The notes beneath the pieces are model-generated. The model had not been told where the DNA came from, searched no databases, and saw only the letters and a program-made list of their open reading frames with translations. Positions 18,129 through 27,100 of a stretch of DNA of 64,000 bases are shown piece after piece. How positions within the stretch are numbered: position 1 is the first letter of the stretch; each line of letters opens with the position of its first letter. The DNA is from Streptomyces aurantiacus (GTDB taxonomy: Bacteria; Actinomycetota; Actinomycetes; Streptomycetales; Streptomycetaceae), in the NCBI RefSeq assembly GCF_027107535.1, contig NZ_CP114283.1, positions 1,860,001 through 1,924,000 on the forward strand, read 5' to 3'. A program made the translations under genes and the position numbers.

Positions 18129-18560
18129 ATGCGGCTGTTGCGATCCACCGACCTGGCACTGCGCGTCCTGATGCGGCTCGCCGTCACCGAGGGGACGACG
18201 CCGACGACCCGGGAGGTCGCGGCCGCCATGGAAGTGCCGTACACGCACGCCGCGAAGGTGGTCGCCGAGCTTCAGCACCTCGGCCTGCTCGACGCCCGCC
18301 GCGGCCGCGGCGGCGGCCTCGCTCTGACGGGGGAGGGGCGAACGGCCTCGGTCGGCGCGGTCGTGCGGGCCTTCGAGGGTGATGGCGACGTCGTCGACTG
18401 CGAGGGGTCCGCGCCCTGCCCGCTGAACACGGGATGCCGGCTGCGCGGGGCCCTGCGCCGGGCCCAGGAGGCCTTCTACGCCTCCCTGGACCCGCTGACC
18501 GTCACGGACATGGTCGCCGCCCCCACCGGCCCGCTGCTGCTGGGCATCACGAGGCGGTAG
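18129..18560 (+). CDS. nsrR: Rrf2-family nitric-oxide-sensing repressor NsrR
   Basis: The 143-residue protein has an N-terminal Rrf2 winged helix (TREVAAAMEVPYTHAAKVVAELQHLGLL) with the RGRGGGLALT wing. Three cysteines, Cys91, Cys97 and Cys103 (C-X5-C-X5-C in VDCEGSAPCPLNTGCRLR), match the Fe-S ligands of Streptomyces NsrR, which loses DNA binding when the cluster reacts with NO. The next gene, convergent, is the NO-detoxifying flavohaemoprotein, whose promoter carries a matching box. The ATG at 18129 gives the family-typical MRLLRSTDLALRVLMRL. Confidence 0.93.
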   Translation: MRLLRSTDLALRVLMRLAVTEGTTPTTREVAAAMEVPYTHAAKVVAELQHLGLLDARRGRGGGLALTGEGRTASVGAVVRAFEGDGDVVDCEGSAPCPLNTGCRLRGALRRAQEAFYASLDPLTVTDMVAAPTGPLLLGITRR

Positions 18561-18667
18561 GCCGGGCCCGCGCGGAGCGCCCGGGCCCGGCGGCCCGGGC
18601 CTTCGGGCGCCGGCCACGGACCGGCCGGCCCGGGGCCCGGGCGCGGCCGGCGTCCCGTCCTCCGCTG

Positions 18668-19867
18668 TCAGCCCCGGGCCAGCCAGAGGTCGGGCCCGAA
18701 CACCTCGTAGTGGATGTCGGCGGGCGCGACCCCCTTTCCGATCAGCCCGCCGCGCACCGCTCGCATGAAGGGCAGCGGACCGCACAGGTACGCGCGCGTG
18801 CCCGGCGCGATCGCCATCCCGGAGAGGTCCACCAGGCCCGTGCGGTCGGCCGGGTGGCCCGGCTCCGGCCGCTCGTACCAGAAGTGCGCCACCGCGTCCG
18901 CGAGCTTCGCCGTGAGGGCCTCGTGCTCGTCGCGCAGGGCGTGCTCGGCGGGGGAGCGGTCCGCGTGCACCACGGTCACCGGGGCGCGGTGTCCGAGGCC
19001 CGCGAGGTGCTCCAGCATGGCGATCATCGGCGTCACACCGATACCCGCCGAGGCGAGGAGCAGCGGCGTTTCCGTGGCGTCGTCGAGGGCGAGATCGCCG
19101 TACGGGGCGGACACCTCGATCGTGTTGCCGACGTCCACGCGCGCGTGGAGGTGGTTCGAGACCTCCCCGTCGGGCGCCGCGCCGCCGTGCACCCGCTTCA
19201 CGGCGATCCGGCGCACGGTCGGGCCGGGTGCGCCGACGAGGCTGTACTGGCGCGTCTGGCGGGCCCCGTCCGGCAGCTCGACGCGCACGGAGACGTACTG
19301 GCCGGGCCTGAAGCCGGGTGCGGGGGCGCCGTCGGCCGGGCGTATCAGGAAGGTGGCCACCTCCGCGGTCTCCTCGACGCGTTCGACGACCTCCCAGGTG
19401 CGCGGGCCGCCCCCGCCGGTGGCCTCGCTCGCCGCGTACAGCCGCTTCTCGACGGCGATGAGCGCGTTCGCCATCAGCCAGTACACCTCGGTCCAGGCGG
19501 CGGCCACCTCCGGGGTGACCGCCTCGCCGAGCACATCGCCGATGGCGGCGAAGAGGTGCTCGTGGACGACCGGGTACTGCTCGGGGGCGATGCCCAGGGA
19601 GGCGTGCTTGTGCGCGATGCGGTTCAGCATCGCGTCGGGCCGCTCGTCCGGCCGCTCGACGAGCTGGGTGGCGAACGCGGCGAACGCGCCCGCCAGGGCC
19701 TGGCGCTGGGTTCCGGAGGCCTGGTTGCCGCGGTTGAAGAGATCGCGCAGCAGCTCGGGGTGGGCCGCGAACAGCCCCGCGTAGAAGCGGTCGCTGATCT
19801 CTCTCAGGGCCCCGCCGACGGCGGGAAGGGTGGCGCGGACGGTGGCGGCGGACTGTTCGGACAGCAT
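18668..19867 (-). CDS. hmp: Flavohaemoprotein, nitric oxide dioxygenase
   Basis: Hmp oxidises NO with O2 to nitrate using NAD(P)H. The 399-residue protein has a globin domain (residues 1-140; proximal His in NRIAHKHASLGI, FNRGNQASGTQRQALA), a FAD domain with RQYSL, and a NAD domain with LLASAGIGVTPMIAMLEHL and the C-terminal YEVFGPDLW. GAGGAG lies 5 nt before the ATG. It is probably repressed by NsrR through the box 38 bp upstream of the start codon. Confidence 0.95.
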   Translation of the reverse strand: MLSEQSAATVRATLPAVGGALREISDRFYAGLFAAHPELLRDLFNRGNQASGTQRQALAGAFAAFATQLVERPDERPDAMLNRIAHKHASLGIAPEQYPVVHEHLFAAIGDVLGEAVTPEVAAAWTEVYWLMANALIAVEKRLYAASEATGGGGPRTWEVVERVEETAEVATFLIRPADGAPAPGFRPGQYVSVRVELPDGARQTRQYSLVGAPGPTVRRIAVKRVHGGAAPDGEVSNHLHARVDVGNTIEVSAPYGDLALDDATETPLLLASAGIGVTPMIAMLEHLAGLGHRAPVTVVHADRSPAEHALRDEHEALTAKLADAVAHFWYERPEPGHPADRTGLVDLSGMAIAPGTRAYLCGPLPFMRAVRGGLIGKGVAPADIHYEVFGPDLWLARG

Positions 19868-19904
19868 CAGGGCTCCTCGGACTCGGCTGCCCGCACCGTA
19901 TTAA

Positions 19905-19927
19905 AACTTGCATATGAGATGCAAATT
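19905..19927. promoter_or_regulatory. NsrR box in front of hmp
   Basis: AACTTGCATAT-G-AGATGCAAATT is an 11-1-11 imperfect palindrome with two mismatched pairs; its core TTGCAT/ATGCAA arms are perfect. The length, spacing and AT-richness fit NsrR sites. It lies 38 bp upstream of the hmp start, in unusually AT-rich sequence for this genome. Confidence 0.7.
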
Positions 19928-20176
19928 AAAGAGGGTGCGGGAAGGAGACGGAGAGACGGCAGTGGTCGGCCATTACATGTACGGCACTCAGCAGGCAAGA
20001 TGGGCGACAGAGCAGTACACCCGCCGGCCGCGAGGCGTTCAGCCGGAAGCCGACGGGACGATCAAGGTCCGCAACGCGCATGAAACGCTGTTGTGGTGTG
20101 ATGCTCAGGTGCCCGACCGCCTCCCACGGGACGGGAGCAGGCGGCCTGACCAGCAAGGATTGGGTGGAAGCGGAAG

Positions 20177-21538
20177 ATGGACAAGCAGCAGGAGTTCGTG
20201 CTCCGTACGTTGGAGGAGCGCGACATCCGTTTCGTACGCCTGTGGTTCACGGATGTGCTGGGCTTCCTCAAGTCCGTGGCCGTGGCCCCGGCCGAGCTGG
20301 AACAGGCCTTCGACGAGGGCATCGGCTTCGACGGGTCGGCCATCGAGGGCTTCGCCCGCGTGTACGAATCCGACATGATCGCCAAGCCGGACCCGTCGAC
20401 GTTCCAGGTCCTCCCGTGGCGGGCGGAGGCACCCGGCACGGCACGCATGTTCTGCGACATCCTGATGCCGGACGGCTCCCCGTCCTTCGCGGACCCGAGG
20501 TACGTGCTGAAGCGGGCGCTGGCCAAGGCCTCCGACCTGGGCTTCACCTTCTACACCCACCCGGAGATCGAGTTCTTCCTGCTGAAGGACAAGCCGACGG
20601 ACGGCTCGCGGCCGACCCCGGCCGACAACTCCGGCTACTTCGACCACACCCCGCACAACGTCGGCATGGACTTCCGCCGCCAGGCGATCACCATGCTGGA
20701 GTCGATGGGCATCTCGGTCGAGTTCTCGCACCACGAGGGCGCGCCGGGCCAGCAGGAGATCGACCTCCGTTACGCGGACGCGCTCTCCACGGCCGACAAC
20801 ATCATGACGTTCCGCCTGGTCATGAAGCAGGTGGCGCTGGAGCAGGGCGTCCAGGCGACGTTCATGCCGAAGCCGTTCAGCGAGCACCCGGGCTCGGGCA
20901 TGCACACGCACCTCTCCCTCTTCGAGGGCGACCGCAACGCGTTCTACGAGTCGGGCTCCGAGTACCAGCTCTCCAAGGTCGGCCGCTCCTTCATCGCGGG
21001 TCTGCTGAAGCACTCGGCGGAGATCGCCGCGATCACCAACCAGTGGGTCAACTCGTACAAGCGCATCTGGGGCGGCTCCGAGCGCACCGCCGGCGCCGGC
21101 GGCGAGGCCCCCTCGTACATCTGCTGGGGCCACAACAACCGCTCGGCCCTGGTCCGCGTCCCGATGTACAAGCCCGGCAAGACGGGCTCGGCACGGGTGG
21201 AGGTCCGCTCCCTCGACTCGGGCGCGAACCCCTACCTGTCGTACGCGGTCCTGCTGGCCGCCGGCCTCAAGGGCATCGAGGAGGGCTACGAGCTGCCCCC
21301 CGGCGCCGACGACGACGTCTGGGCCCTCTCGGACGCCGAGCGCCGCGCGATGGGCATCGAGCCCCTGCCCCAGAACCTGGGCGAGTCCCTCACCCTCATG
21401 GAACGCAGCGAACTGGTCGCCGAAACCCTCGGCGAACACGTCTTCGACTTCTTCCTCCGCAACAAGCGCCAGGAGTGGGAGGAGTACCGCAGCGAGGTGA
21501 CGGCCTTCGAGCTGCGGAAGAACCTACCGGTGCTGTAG
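20177..21538 (+). CDS. glnA2: Glutamine-synthetase-like ligase, GlnA2 type
   Basis: The 453-residue protein has the type-I GS fold: a beta-grasp N-terminus with GIGFDGSAIEGFARVYESDM, the metal/ATP motifs (YTHPEIEFFL, GSGMHTHLSLFEG) and the RVEVRSLDSGANPYL signature. Where canonical GlnA has the adenylylated Tyr397 (DLYEL), this protein has Trp382 (DVWAL), so GlnE control is not expected. GlnA2 of S. coelicolor has been reported to gamma-glutamylate polyamines rather than act in ammonium assimilation; that function is likely here by orthology, not shown by sequence. No GlnR box was seen upstream. Confidence 0.88.
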   Translation: MDKQQEFVLRTLEERDIRFVRLWFTDVLGFLKSVAVAPAELEQAFDEGIGFDGSAIEGFARVYESDMIAKPDPSTFQVLPWRAEAPGTARMFCDILMPDGSPSFADPRYVLKRALAKASDLGFTFYTHPEIEFFLLKDKPTDGSRPTPADNSGYFDHTPHNVGMDFRRQAITMLESMGISVEFSHHEGAPGQQEIDLRYADALSTADNIMTFRLVMKQVALEQGVQATFMPKPFSEHPGSGMHTHLSLFEGDRNAFYESGSEYQLSKVGRSFIAGLLKHSAEIAAITNQWVNSYKRIWGGSERTAGAGGEAPSYICWGHNNRSALVRVPMYKPGKTGSARVEVRSLDSGANPYLSYAVLLAAGLKGIEEGYELPPGADDDVWALSDAERRAMGIEPLPQNLGESLTLMERSELVAETLGEHVFDFFLRNKRQEWEEYRSEVTAFELRKNLPVL

Positions 21539-21570
21539 CGCTCCGCTCGGGGCCTGCGGGTCGTCCGTAG

Positions 21571-21614
21571 GGCGCGGGGATACGGTGCGGTTGCCCGCGC
21601 CGTATCCCCGCGCC
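21571..21614 (+). terminator. Terminator after glnA2
   Basis: GGCGCGGGGATACGG and its exact complement form a 15-bp stem with a 14-nt loop, 32 bp after the stop codon. A GC-rich CGCGCCCCTGAAGGG element follows at about 21634-21657, a degenerate relative of the dispersed repeat. Confidence 0.8.
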
Positions 21615-21685
21615 GTTCGCGGCCGCCGTTCCTCCGCGCCCCTGAAGGGTGCGGGGCCTTCAGCGGCGGCGGACGAGGGTCTCCG

Positions 21686-22126
21686 TCACTGTGCCTGGTC
21701 CGACGAATCCTTCATCAGCTGGTGCAAGGGCTTCGTGGCGCGCTCGCGGAATTCCTGGATCGCCCAGCCATTGCCGTCCGGGTCCGTGAAGTGCATGAAC
21801 GTGCCGCCGTCCTGAGGGGCGTACTGGACGGGCTCGCTCAGCTCCAGGCCCCGGGCCGTCAGCTCCTCGTACGCCGCCTTGGCGTCCGCCACGACCAGCT
21901 GCATACCGTGGTACGTGCCCGGCTGCGGTGTACCCGTCGGGATCGGCACACCCTGGGCGAGCGCGATCGAACAGCCGGAGCCCGGGGGCGTCAGCTGTAC
22001 CACGCGGGTACCCGGCATGACCTCCTGGTCGAGGTCGACGTGGAAGCCGACCTTGTCCTGGTAGAAGGCCTTGGACCGGTCGATGTCGGAGACCGGCAGC
22101 ACCATCACTTCGAAGGCCATGTCCAT
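21686..22126 (-). CDS. VOC (glyoxalase/bleomycin-resistance fold) family protein
   Basis: The 146-residue single VOC module has two beta-alpha-beta units: EVMVLPVSDIDRSKAFYQDKVGF at the start and MQLVVADAKAAYEELTARG with FTDPDGNGWAIQEF at the end. Such small proteins are metal-dependent lyases, dioxygenases or binding proteins, and the substrate is not predictable. AAGGAG lies 6 nt before the ATG. It is in tandem with the PPOX-fold gene upstream, 43 bp apart. Confidence 0.85.
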   Translation of the reverse strand: MDMAFEVMVLPVSDIDRSKAFYQDKVGFHVDLDQEVMPGTRVVQLTPPGSGCSIALAQGVPIPTGTPQPGTYHGMQLVVADAKAAYEELTARGLELSEPVQYAPQDGGTFMHFTDPDGNGWAIQEFRERATKPLHQLMKDSSDQAQ

Positions 22127-22169
22127 GGACGACTCCTTTGTCGTACGCGATGAGTAGGTCGTACGTCAG

Positions 22170-22688
22170 TCAGCAGGTCGTGCGTCGGTCGAACCGCCAG
22201 CGGGTCTGGCTGAACGGCTCCCCCTTACCGAAGCCGAAAACGGTCCCGGGCGCCACCGAGAAGACGAGGGCTTTGCCGGAACCGTGGTGGAAGTGCCCGG
22301 CCCGCACCTCGAAGTGCCAGAAACTGCCGTACTTGCTCTCCCAGGCAGCGGCCAGCTCGCGCAGCCTGTCGTCGTCGGAGACCCGGACCGCCTCGCCCTC
22401 CACCACGAGGTCGTATCCCTCGCTCCAGGTGTTGGTGCCGGTGGTCAGTACGACGTGCGGGTTCAGGGCGAGATTGCGTGCCTTGCGCTCCTCGGGGCCG
22501 GTGCAGAAGTGCAGCGCGCCCCGCGACCACACCGCGGGCAGCGGTGTCACATGCGGCCGCCCGTCGGGCCGTACGGTCGAGATCCAGAACAGCTCCGCCG
22601 CACGGAGCAGGGCCTCGGCCTCGGACCAGGGGCGGGCGGTGGCGGTCTCGTCGCTGTAACGGGCATCCAGTTCGGACCGTGGTTCCAT
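22170..22688 (-). CDS. Pyridoxamine 5'-phosphate oxidase-fold (PPOX) protein
   Basis: The 172-residue flavin-binding split-barrel protein carries AELFWISTVRPDGRPHVTPLPAVW, the usual beginning of F420- or FMN-dependent PPOX-like reductases, and NPHVVLTTGTNTWSEGYDLVVEGEAVRV. It ends in FDRRTTC. It might use F420 or FMN as cofactor; this is not decidable by eye. GGAGGAG precedes the ATG. It probably forms a two-gene unit with the VOC gene. Confidence 0.8.
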   Translation of the reverse strand: MEPRSELDARYSDETATARPWSEAEALLRAAELFWISTVRPDGRPHVTPLPAVWSRGALHFCTGPEERKARNLALNPHVVLTTGTNTWSEGYDLVVEGEAVRVSDDDRLRELAAAWESKYGSFWHFEVRAGHFHHGSGKALVFSVAPGTVFGFGKGEPFSQTRWRFDRRTTC

Positions 22689-22997
22689 GCGCTCTCCTCC
22701 TGGGCCTGGCGGACTGCGGGTGGCCCTCGGCGGACCACGGGTGTTTCCATGAGGGCAGACCCCGGCCGGCGGCGGAATTCATCGGTCCCGCGCGACCCGT
22801 TCTCGCCTCGCGCGGCCTCCGGCTCCCCTCGCGCGGTCCGCGCCCCGGGGAGCGGGCGGTCCGGCGCGGTGGCCCGTGGCGGTGGCCGAGGCGCGCGGGG
22901 CGTCGAAACCGTCCTCCGCGTCCAGGCGCTTCGCCCAGGCTCTCCGGTTAGGCTCGACCCCGTACGACCTTGATCGTGTGGGAGGACGGAGGCCGGG
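22689..22997. other. Gene-free divergent region between PPOX gene and glnE
   Basis: No coding region was supported in these 309 bases. They hold the divergent promoters; TAGGCT at 22949-22954 is a possible -10 for glnE, and GGAGGACGGAGG precedes its ATG. No GlnR-type box was recognised. Confidence 0.4.
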
Positions 22998-25994
22998 ATG
23001 ACGGTGCCGGGACGCAGGAGCAGTACCTTCACGCGTCTGCTGCGGCACGGTTTCACCGATCCGTCGGCGGCCGAGCGGCTGCTGGACAGCGCGGAACTCG
23101 CGGCGGTGACGAACGACCCGGTGCTGCTCGACGCGCTGGGGGCCACCGCCGACCCGGATCTGGCCCTGCTCGGGCTCGTACGACTCGTCGAGGCGCAGGA
23201 GAGCCCCGCGGGACAGCGGGAACTGCTCGACACGCTGATCGCGTCGAAACCGCTGCGCGACCGGCTGCTCGGGGTCCTCGGCGCGTCCACCGCGCTCGGC
23301 GACCACCTCGCGCGCCATCCCCTCGACTGGCAGGCCCTCGTGACGTACGAGGCGCAGGACCTGCACCCGGGCGTAGCGGAGTTCGAGCGCGGGCTCGCCG
23401 AGGCCACCGATCCCGTGTCGCTGCGGGTCGCCTACCGGCGCTGCCTGCTGTCCATCTCGGCCCGTGACGTGTGCGGGACGACGGACGTCGTGCAGGCCGC
23501 CGCCGAGCTCGCCGACCTCGCGACCGCCACCCTGCGGGCCGCGCTCGCCATCGCCCGGACCGCCGCGCCCGAGGACGCCGCGATGTGCCGGCTCGCGGTG
23601 ATCGCGATGGGCAAGTGCGGTGGCCACGAGCTGAACTACGTGTCCGACGTCGACGTCATCTTCGTCGGTGAGGCCGTGGACGGAGCCGACGAGGACAAGG
23701 CCCTGCGGGCCGCCACCCGGCTGGCGTCCCATCTGATGCGGATCTGTTCCGAGACCACCGTCGAGGGGTCCATCTGGCCCGTGGACGCCAACCTGCGGCC
23801 CGAGGGGCGCAACGGACCTCTCGTACGGACGCTCAGCAGCCACCTCGCCTACTACCAGCGGTGGGCCAAGACCTGGGAGTTCCAGGCCTTGTTGAAGGCC
23901 CGGGCCGTCGCCGGGGACGTCGAGCTGGGCGAGAAGTACGTCGCCACGCTGTCACCGCTCGTGTGGCAGGTCGCCGAGCGGGACAACTTCGTCGCCGACG
24001 TGCAGAAGATGCGGCGGCGCGTCGTCGAGAACATTCCGCCCGCCGAGATCGAGCGTGAACTGAAGCTGGGGCCCGGCGGGTTGCGGGACGTCGAATTCGC
24101 CGTACAAATGCTGCAGTTGGTGCACGGGCGGGTCGACACGTCGCTGCGGAGCGGGACCACGCTGGACGCCCTCAAGGCGCTGGCCTCGGGCGGGTACGTG
24201 GGGCGCGTCGACGCCGTCCAGTTCGACGAGGCCTACCGGTTCCTGCGGTCCATGGAGCACCGCATACAGCTCTTCCGGCTGCGGCGTACGCACCTCGTGC
24301 CCGAGGACGACGCAGATCTGCGGCGTATCGGGCGCTCGCTCGGACTGCGGACCGACCCCGTCACCGAGCTGAACCGTGAATGGAAACGGCACGCCGGTGT
24401 GGTGCGGCGCCTCCACGAGAAGCTCTTCTACCGTCCACTGCTCGACGCCGTCGCCCAACTCGCGCCGGGCGAGGTCCGGTTGAGTCCGGGCGCGGCCCGG
24501 GAGCGGATGGTCGCCCTGGGCTACGCGGACCCCGCCGCCGCGTTGCGGCACCTGGAGGCGCTGGCCTCCGGCGTCTCCCGCAAGGCCGCCATCCAGCGGA
24601 CCCTGCTGCCCGTCCTGCTGGGCTGGTTCGCGGACTCCGCCAACCCCGACGCGGGCCTGCTCAACTTCCGCAAGGTCTCGGACGCGCTGGGCAAGACGCC
24701 CTGGTACCTGCGGCTGCTGCGGGACGAGGGGGCCGCCGCCGAGAACCTCGCCCGGGTCCTGTCCGCCGGGCGGCTCGCCCCCGACCTGCTGATGCGCGCG
24801 CCCGAGGCCGTGGCCCTGCTCGGGAACGGGGACAGCGGCGGGCTCGAACCGCGTGCCCGGCCCCATCTGGAGCAGGAGATCCTCTCCGCGGTGGGGCGGG
24901 CCGCCGGGGGAGAGTCCGCGGTCACCGCGGCCCGCGGTGTACGGCGGCGGGAGCTGTTCCGCACGGCCGCCATCGACATCGTCAGCTCGTACGGCACCGA
25001 GGAGACGCCGGCCAACGCCGACCAGGGCGCGCTGGTCGACCTGGTCGGGGGCGCCATCTCGGACCTGACGGCGGCGACGATCGCGGGCACCCTGCGGGCC
25101 GTCGTCCGGGACGGCTGGGGCGACACGCTGCCCACCCGCTTCGCCGTGATCGGCATGGGCCGCTTCGGCGGACACGAACTGGGTTACGGGTCCGACGCGG
25201 ACGTGCTGTTCGTGCACGAGCCCCGGGAGGGCGTCGGCGAGGAGGAGGCCGCCCGGGCCGCCAGCGCCGTCGTCTCCGAGATGCGGCGGCTGCTGCAGAT
25301 GTCCAGCGCCGACCCACCGTTGCTGATCGACGCCGACCTGCGGCCCGAGGGCAAGTCCGGCCCGCTCGTACGGACGTTGAAGTCCTACGAGGCCTACTAC
25401 CGCCGGTGGTCGCTGGTGTGGGAGTCGCAGGCGCTGCTGCGTGCCGAAGTCGTCGCCGGGGACGAGGAGTTGGGGCAGCGGTTCCTGGAGCTCGTCGATC
25501 CGCTGCGGTATCCGGCGGAAGGGCTCGGGGAGGACGCCGTGCGGGAGATCCGGCGGCTGAAGGCCCGGATGGAGTCGGAGCGGATGCCCCGCGGGGCCGA
25601 CCCGACGCTGCACACCAAGCTGGGACGGGGCGGTCTGTCCGACGTGGAGTGGACCGTGCAACTGCTCCAGCTCCAGCACGGGTGGGCGGAGCCGGGGCTG
25701 CGGACCACGCGTACGCGCGAGGCCCTGGCCGCGGCGTGTGCGGCCGGGCTGATCTCCGGCGAGGACGCCGGGACCCTGGACGAGGCCTGGGTGCTCGCCA
25801 CCCGGGTGCGCAACGCCGTGATGCTGGTGCGCGGGCGGGCCGGCGACACGTTCCCCTCCGACGGGCGCGAACTGGCCGCGGTGGGGCGGTACCTGGGGTA
25901 CGGGCCGGGGCACGTCGGGGACATGCTCGACGACTACCGGCGTACGACGCGACGGGCACGGGCCGTGGTGGACGAGCGGTTCTACGGGGCGTGA
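22998..25994 (+). CDS. glnE: Bifunctional glutamine synthetase adenylyltransferase/adenylyl-removing enzyme
   Basis: GlnE attaches AMP to GlnA (Tyr397) when nitrogen is plentiful and removes it when nitrogen is scarce. The 998-residue protein is two nucleotidyltransferase halves: an adenylyl-removase half with KCGGHELNYVSDVDVIFV (about residues 212-229) and a transferase half with GMGRFGGHELGYGSDADVLFV (about residues 717-737). Each is followed by a repeated DxxLRPEGxxGPLVRTL block and a GRGGLSDVEWTVQ / GPGGLRDVEFAVQ block. Length is that of the family. A GGAGG-type site precedes the ATG. Its substrate GlnA is encoded about 33 kb away at 57-59 kb. Confidence 0.96.
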   Translation: MTVPGRRSSTFTRLLRHGFTDPSAAERLLDSAELAAVTNDPVLLDALGATADPDLALLGLVRLVEAQESPAGQRELLDTLIASKPLRDRLLGVLGASTALGDHLARHPLDWQALVTYEAQDLHPGVAEFERGLAEATDPVSLRVAYRRCLLSISARDVCGTTDVVQAAAELADLATATLRAALAIARTAAPEDAAMCRLAVIAMGKCGGHELNYVSDVDVIFVGEAVDGADEDKALRAATRLASHLMRICSETTVEGSIWPVDANLRPEGRNGPLVRTLSSHLAYYQRWAKTWEFQALLKARAVAGDVELGEKYVATLSPLVWQVAERDNFVADVQKMRRRVVENIPPAEIERELKLGPGGLRDVEFAVQMLQLVHGRVDTSLRSGTTLDALKALASGGYVGRVDAVQFDEAYRFLRSMEHRIQLFRLRRTHLVPEDDADLRRIGRSLGLRTDPVTELNREWKRHAGVVRRLHEKLFYRPLLDAVAQLAPGEVRLSPGAARERMVALGYADPAAALRHLEALASGVSRKAAIQRTLLPVLLGWFADSANPDAGLLNFRKVSDALGKTPWYLRLLRDEGAAAENLARVLSAGRLAPDLLMRAPEAVALLGNGDSGGLEPRARPHLEQEILSAVGRAAGGESAVTAARGVRRRELFRTAAIDIVSSYGTEETPANADQGALVDLVGGAISDLTAATIAGTLRAVVRDGWGDTLPTRFAVIGMGRFGGHELGYGSDADVLFVHEPREGVGEEEAARAASAVVSEMRRLLQMSSADPPLLIDADLRPEGKSGPLVRTLKSYEAYYRRWSLVWESQALLRAEVVAGDEELGQRFLELVDPLRYPAEGLGEDAVREIRRLKARMESERMPRGADPTLHTKLGRGGLSDVEWTVQLLQLQHGWAEPGLRTTRTREALAAACAAGLISGEDAGTLDEAWVLATRVRNAVMLVRGRAGDTFPSDGRELAAVGRYLGYGPGHVGDMLDDYRRTTRRARAVVDERFYGA

Positions 25995-26050
25995 CCTCCC
26001 GGGCACCGACCGTCGCGAACGTACGGGACCGACGGTCCCGCCACCCGCCC

Positions 26051-26106
26051 CGCCAGGCCTCCTGGCGGCGCCGCGGGAGGTCGCGGACGGAAGCGGCGCC
26101 GCTTCC
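26051..26106. terminator. Two hairpins between glnE and the PAP2 gene
   Basis: CGCCAGG-CCT-CCTGGCG (26051-26067) and the 18-bp palindrome GGAAGCGGCGCCGCTTCC (26089-26106) lie between convergent genes and probably terminate both. Confidence 0.55.
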
Positions 26107-26129
26107 TGACCAGGTCGCCCCGCCCGCGG

Positions 26130-27002
26130 CTAGGCCTTCTTCTGCAGCCGGAACCGGCCCGGCTCTCTCGCCGGGACCAGTTGCGGCAGCGCGTACGGCA
26201 GGGAGCCGTACCAGAGCCTGGCGACCGCGAAGCCGAACGCCAGGCACGCCATGCCGCCCACCGCGTCCAGCCAGAAGTGGTTGGCCGTGGCGACGATGAC
26301 CACCAGGGTGGCCGTGGGGTAGAGCAGGCCCAGGATGCGGACCCAGGGGACCGAGGCCAGGGCGAAGATCGTCAGGCCGCACCACAAGGACCAGCCGATG
26401 TGCATGGAGGGCATCGCGGCGTATTGGTTCGACATGTTCTTCAGGTCGCCGGAGGCCATGGAGCCCCAGGTCTGGTGGACGACGACCGTGTCGATGAAGT
26501 CGCTGCCGTTCATCAGGCGCGGCGGGGCCAGCGGATACAGGTAGTAACCGACCAGGGCCACACCCGTCGTCGCGAAGAGGACCATGCGGGTCGCCGCGTA
26601 CCGGCCCGGGTGGCTGCGGTAGAGCCACACCAGGACGCCGAGGGTGATCACAAAGTGCAGCGTCGCGTAGTAGTAGTTCATGCCGACGATGAGCCAAGTC
26701 ACCGAGTCCACGGCGTGGTTGACGGACTCCTCCACGGCGATGCCGAGGTGGTGCTCCACCTTCCAGATCCAGTCGGCGTTCTCCAGCGCCTGCGCCTTCT
26801 GCTCCGGAACGGCGTTGCGGATCAGTGAGTACGTCCAGTAACTCACCGCGATGAGCAGGATCTCGAACCAGAGCCGGGGGCGGCGGGGCGTACGCAGCCG
26901 GCGCAGGAAACGGTGTCCCGCGCGGCCGTTCGCCTCGTCCGCGACGGGCTGTGGAGGGGCCTGCTCCTGGCCTTCCAGTGTCGTCACGGTGCTCTCACCC
27001 AT
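26130..27002 (-). CDS. PAP2 / Aur1-like membrane phosphatase
   Basis: The 290-residue membrane protein has about six hydrophobic segments and the PAP2_3 (inositol-phosphotransferase, Aur1/Ipt1-like) catalytic motifs: AAMPSMHIGWSLW (catalytic His) and TANHFWLDAVGG (His and Asp). The active site should face the outside. These proteins cleave or transfer phospholipid headgroups; the substrate is not known. The start MGESTVTTLEG has no strong ribosome site, so a slightly later start is possible. Confidence 0.85.
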   Translation of the reverse strand: MGESTVTTLEGQEQAPPQPVADEANGRAGHRFLRRLRTPRRPRLWFEILLIAVSYWTYSLIRNAVPEQKAQALENADWIWKVEHHLGIAVEESVNHAVDSVTWLIVGMNYYYATLHFVITLGVLVWLYRSHPGRYAATRMVLFATTGVALVGYYLYPLAPPRLMNGSDFIDTVVVHQTWGSMASGDLKNMSNQYAAMPSMHIGWSLWCGLTIFALASVPWVRILGLLYPTATLVVIVATANHFWLDAVGGMACLAFGFAVARLWYGSLPYALPQLVPAREPGRFRLQKKA

Positions 27003-27080
27003 AGGGACAGAGTCTGCCAGATGAGCCTTTCCTCACCGATCATCCCTCGGGTGGGTCCTGGTCGCACGTTCTACACCTGG

Positions 27081-27098
27081 AGTAGGTGGGGCCCTACT
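27081..27098 (-). terminator. Small hairpin after malR
   Basis: AGTAGG and CCTACT (6-bp arms, 6-nt loop TGGGGC) lie just beyond the malR stop codon. It is a weak terminator candidate. Confidence 0.35.
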
Positions 27099-27100
27099 GC

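Noticed and set aside
17307..19913. 868-codon frame that appears to fuse DUF3105 with an Hmp shadow
   Set aside because: Only the last 222 codons, from the ATG at 17975 with its own ribosome site, are real; the upstream part is an off-frame reading of nsrR and hmp.
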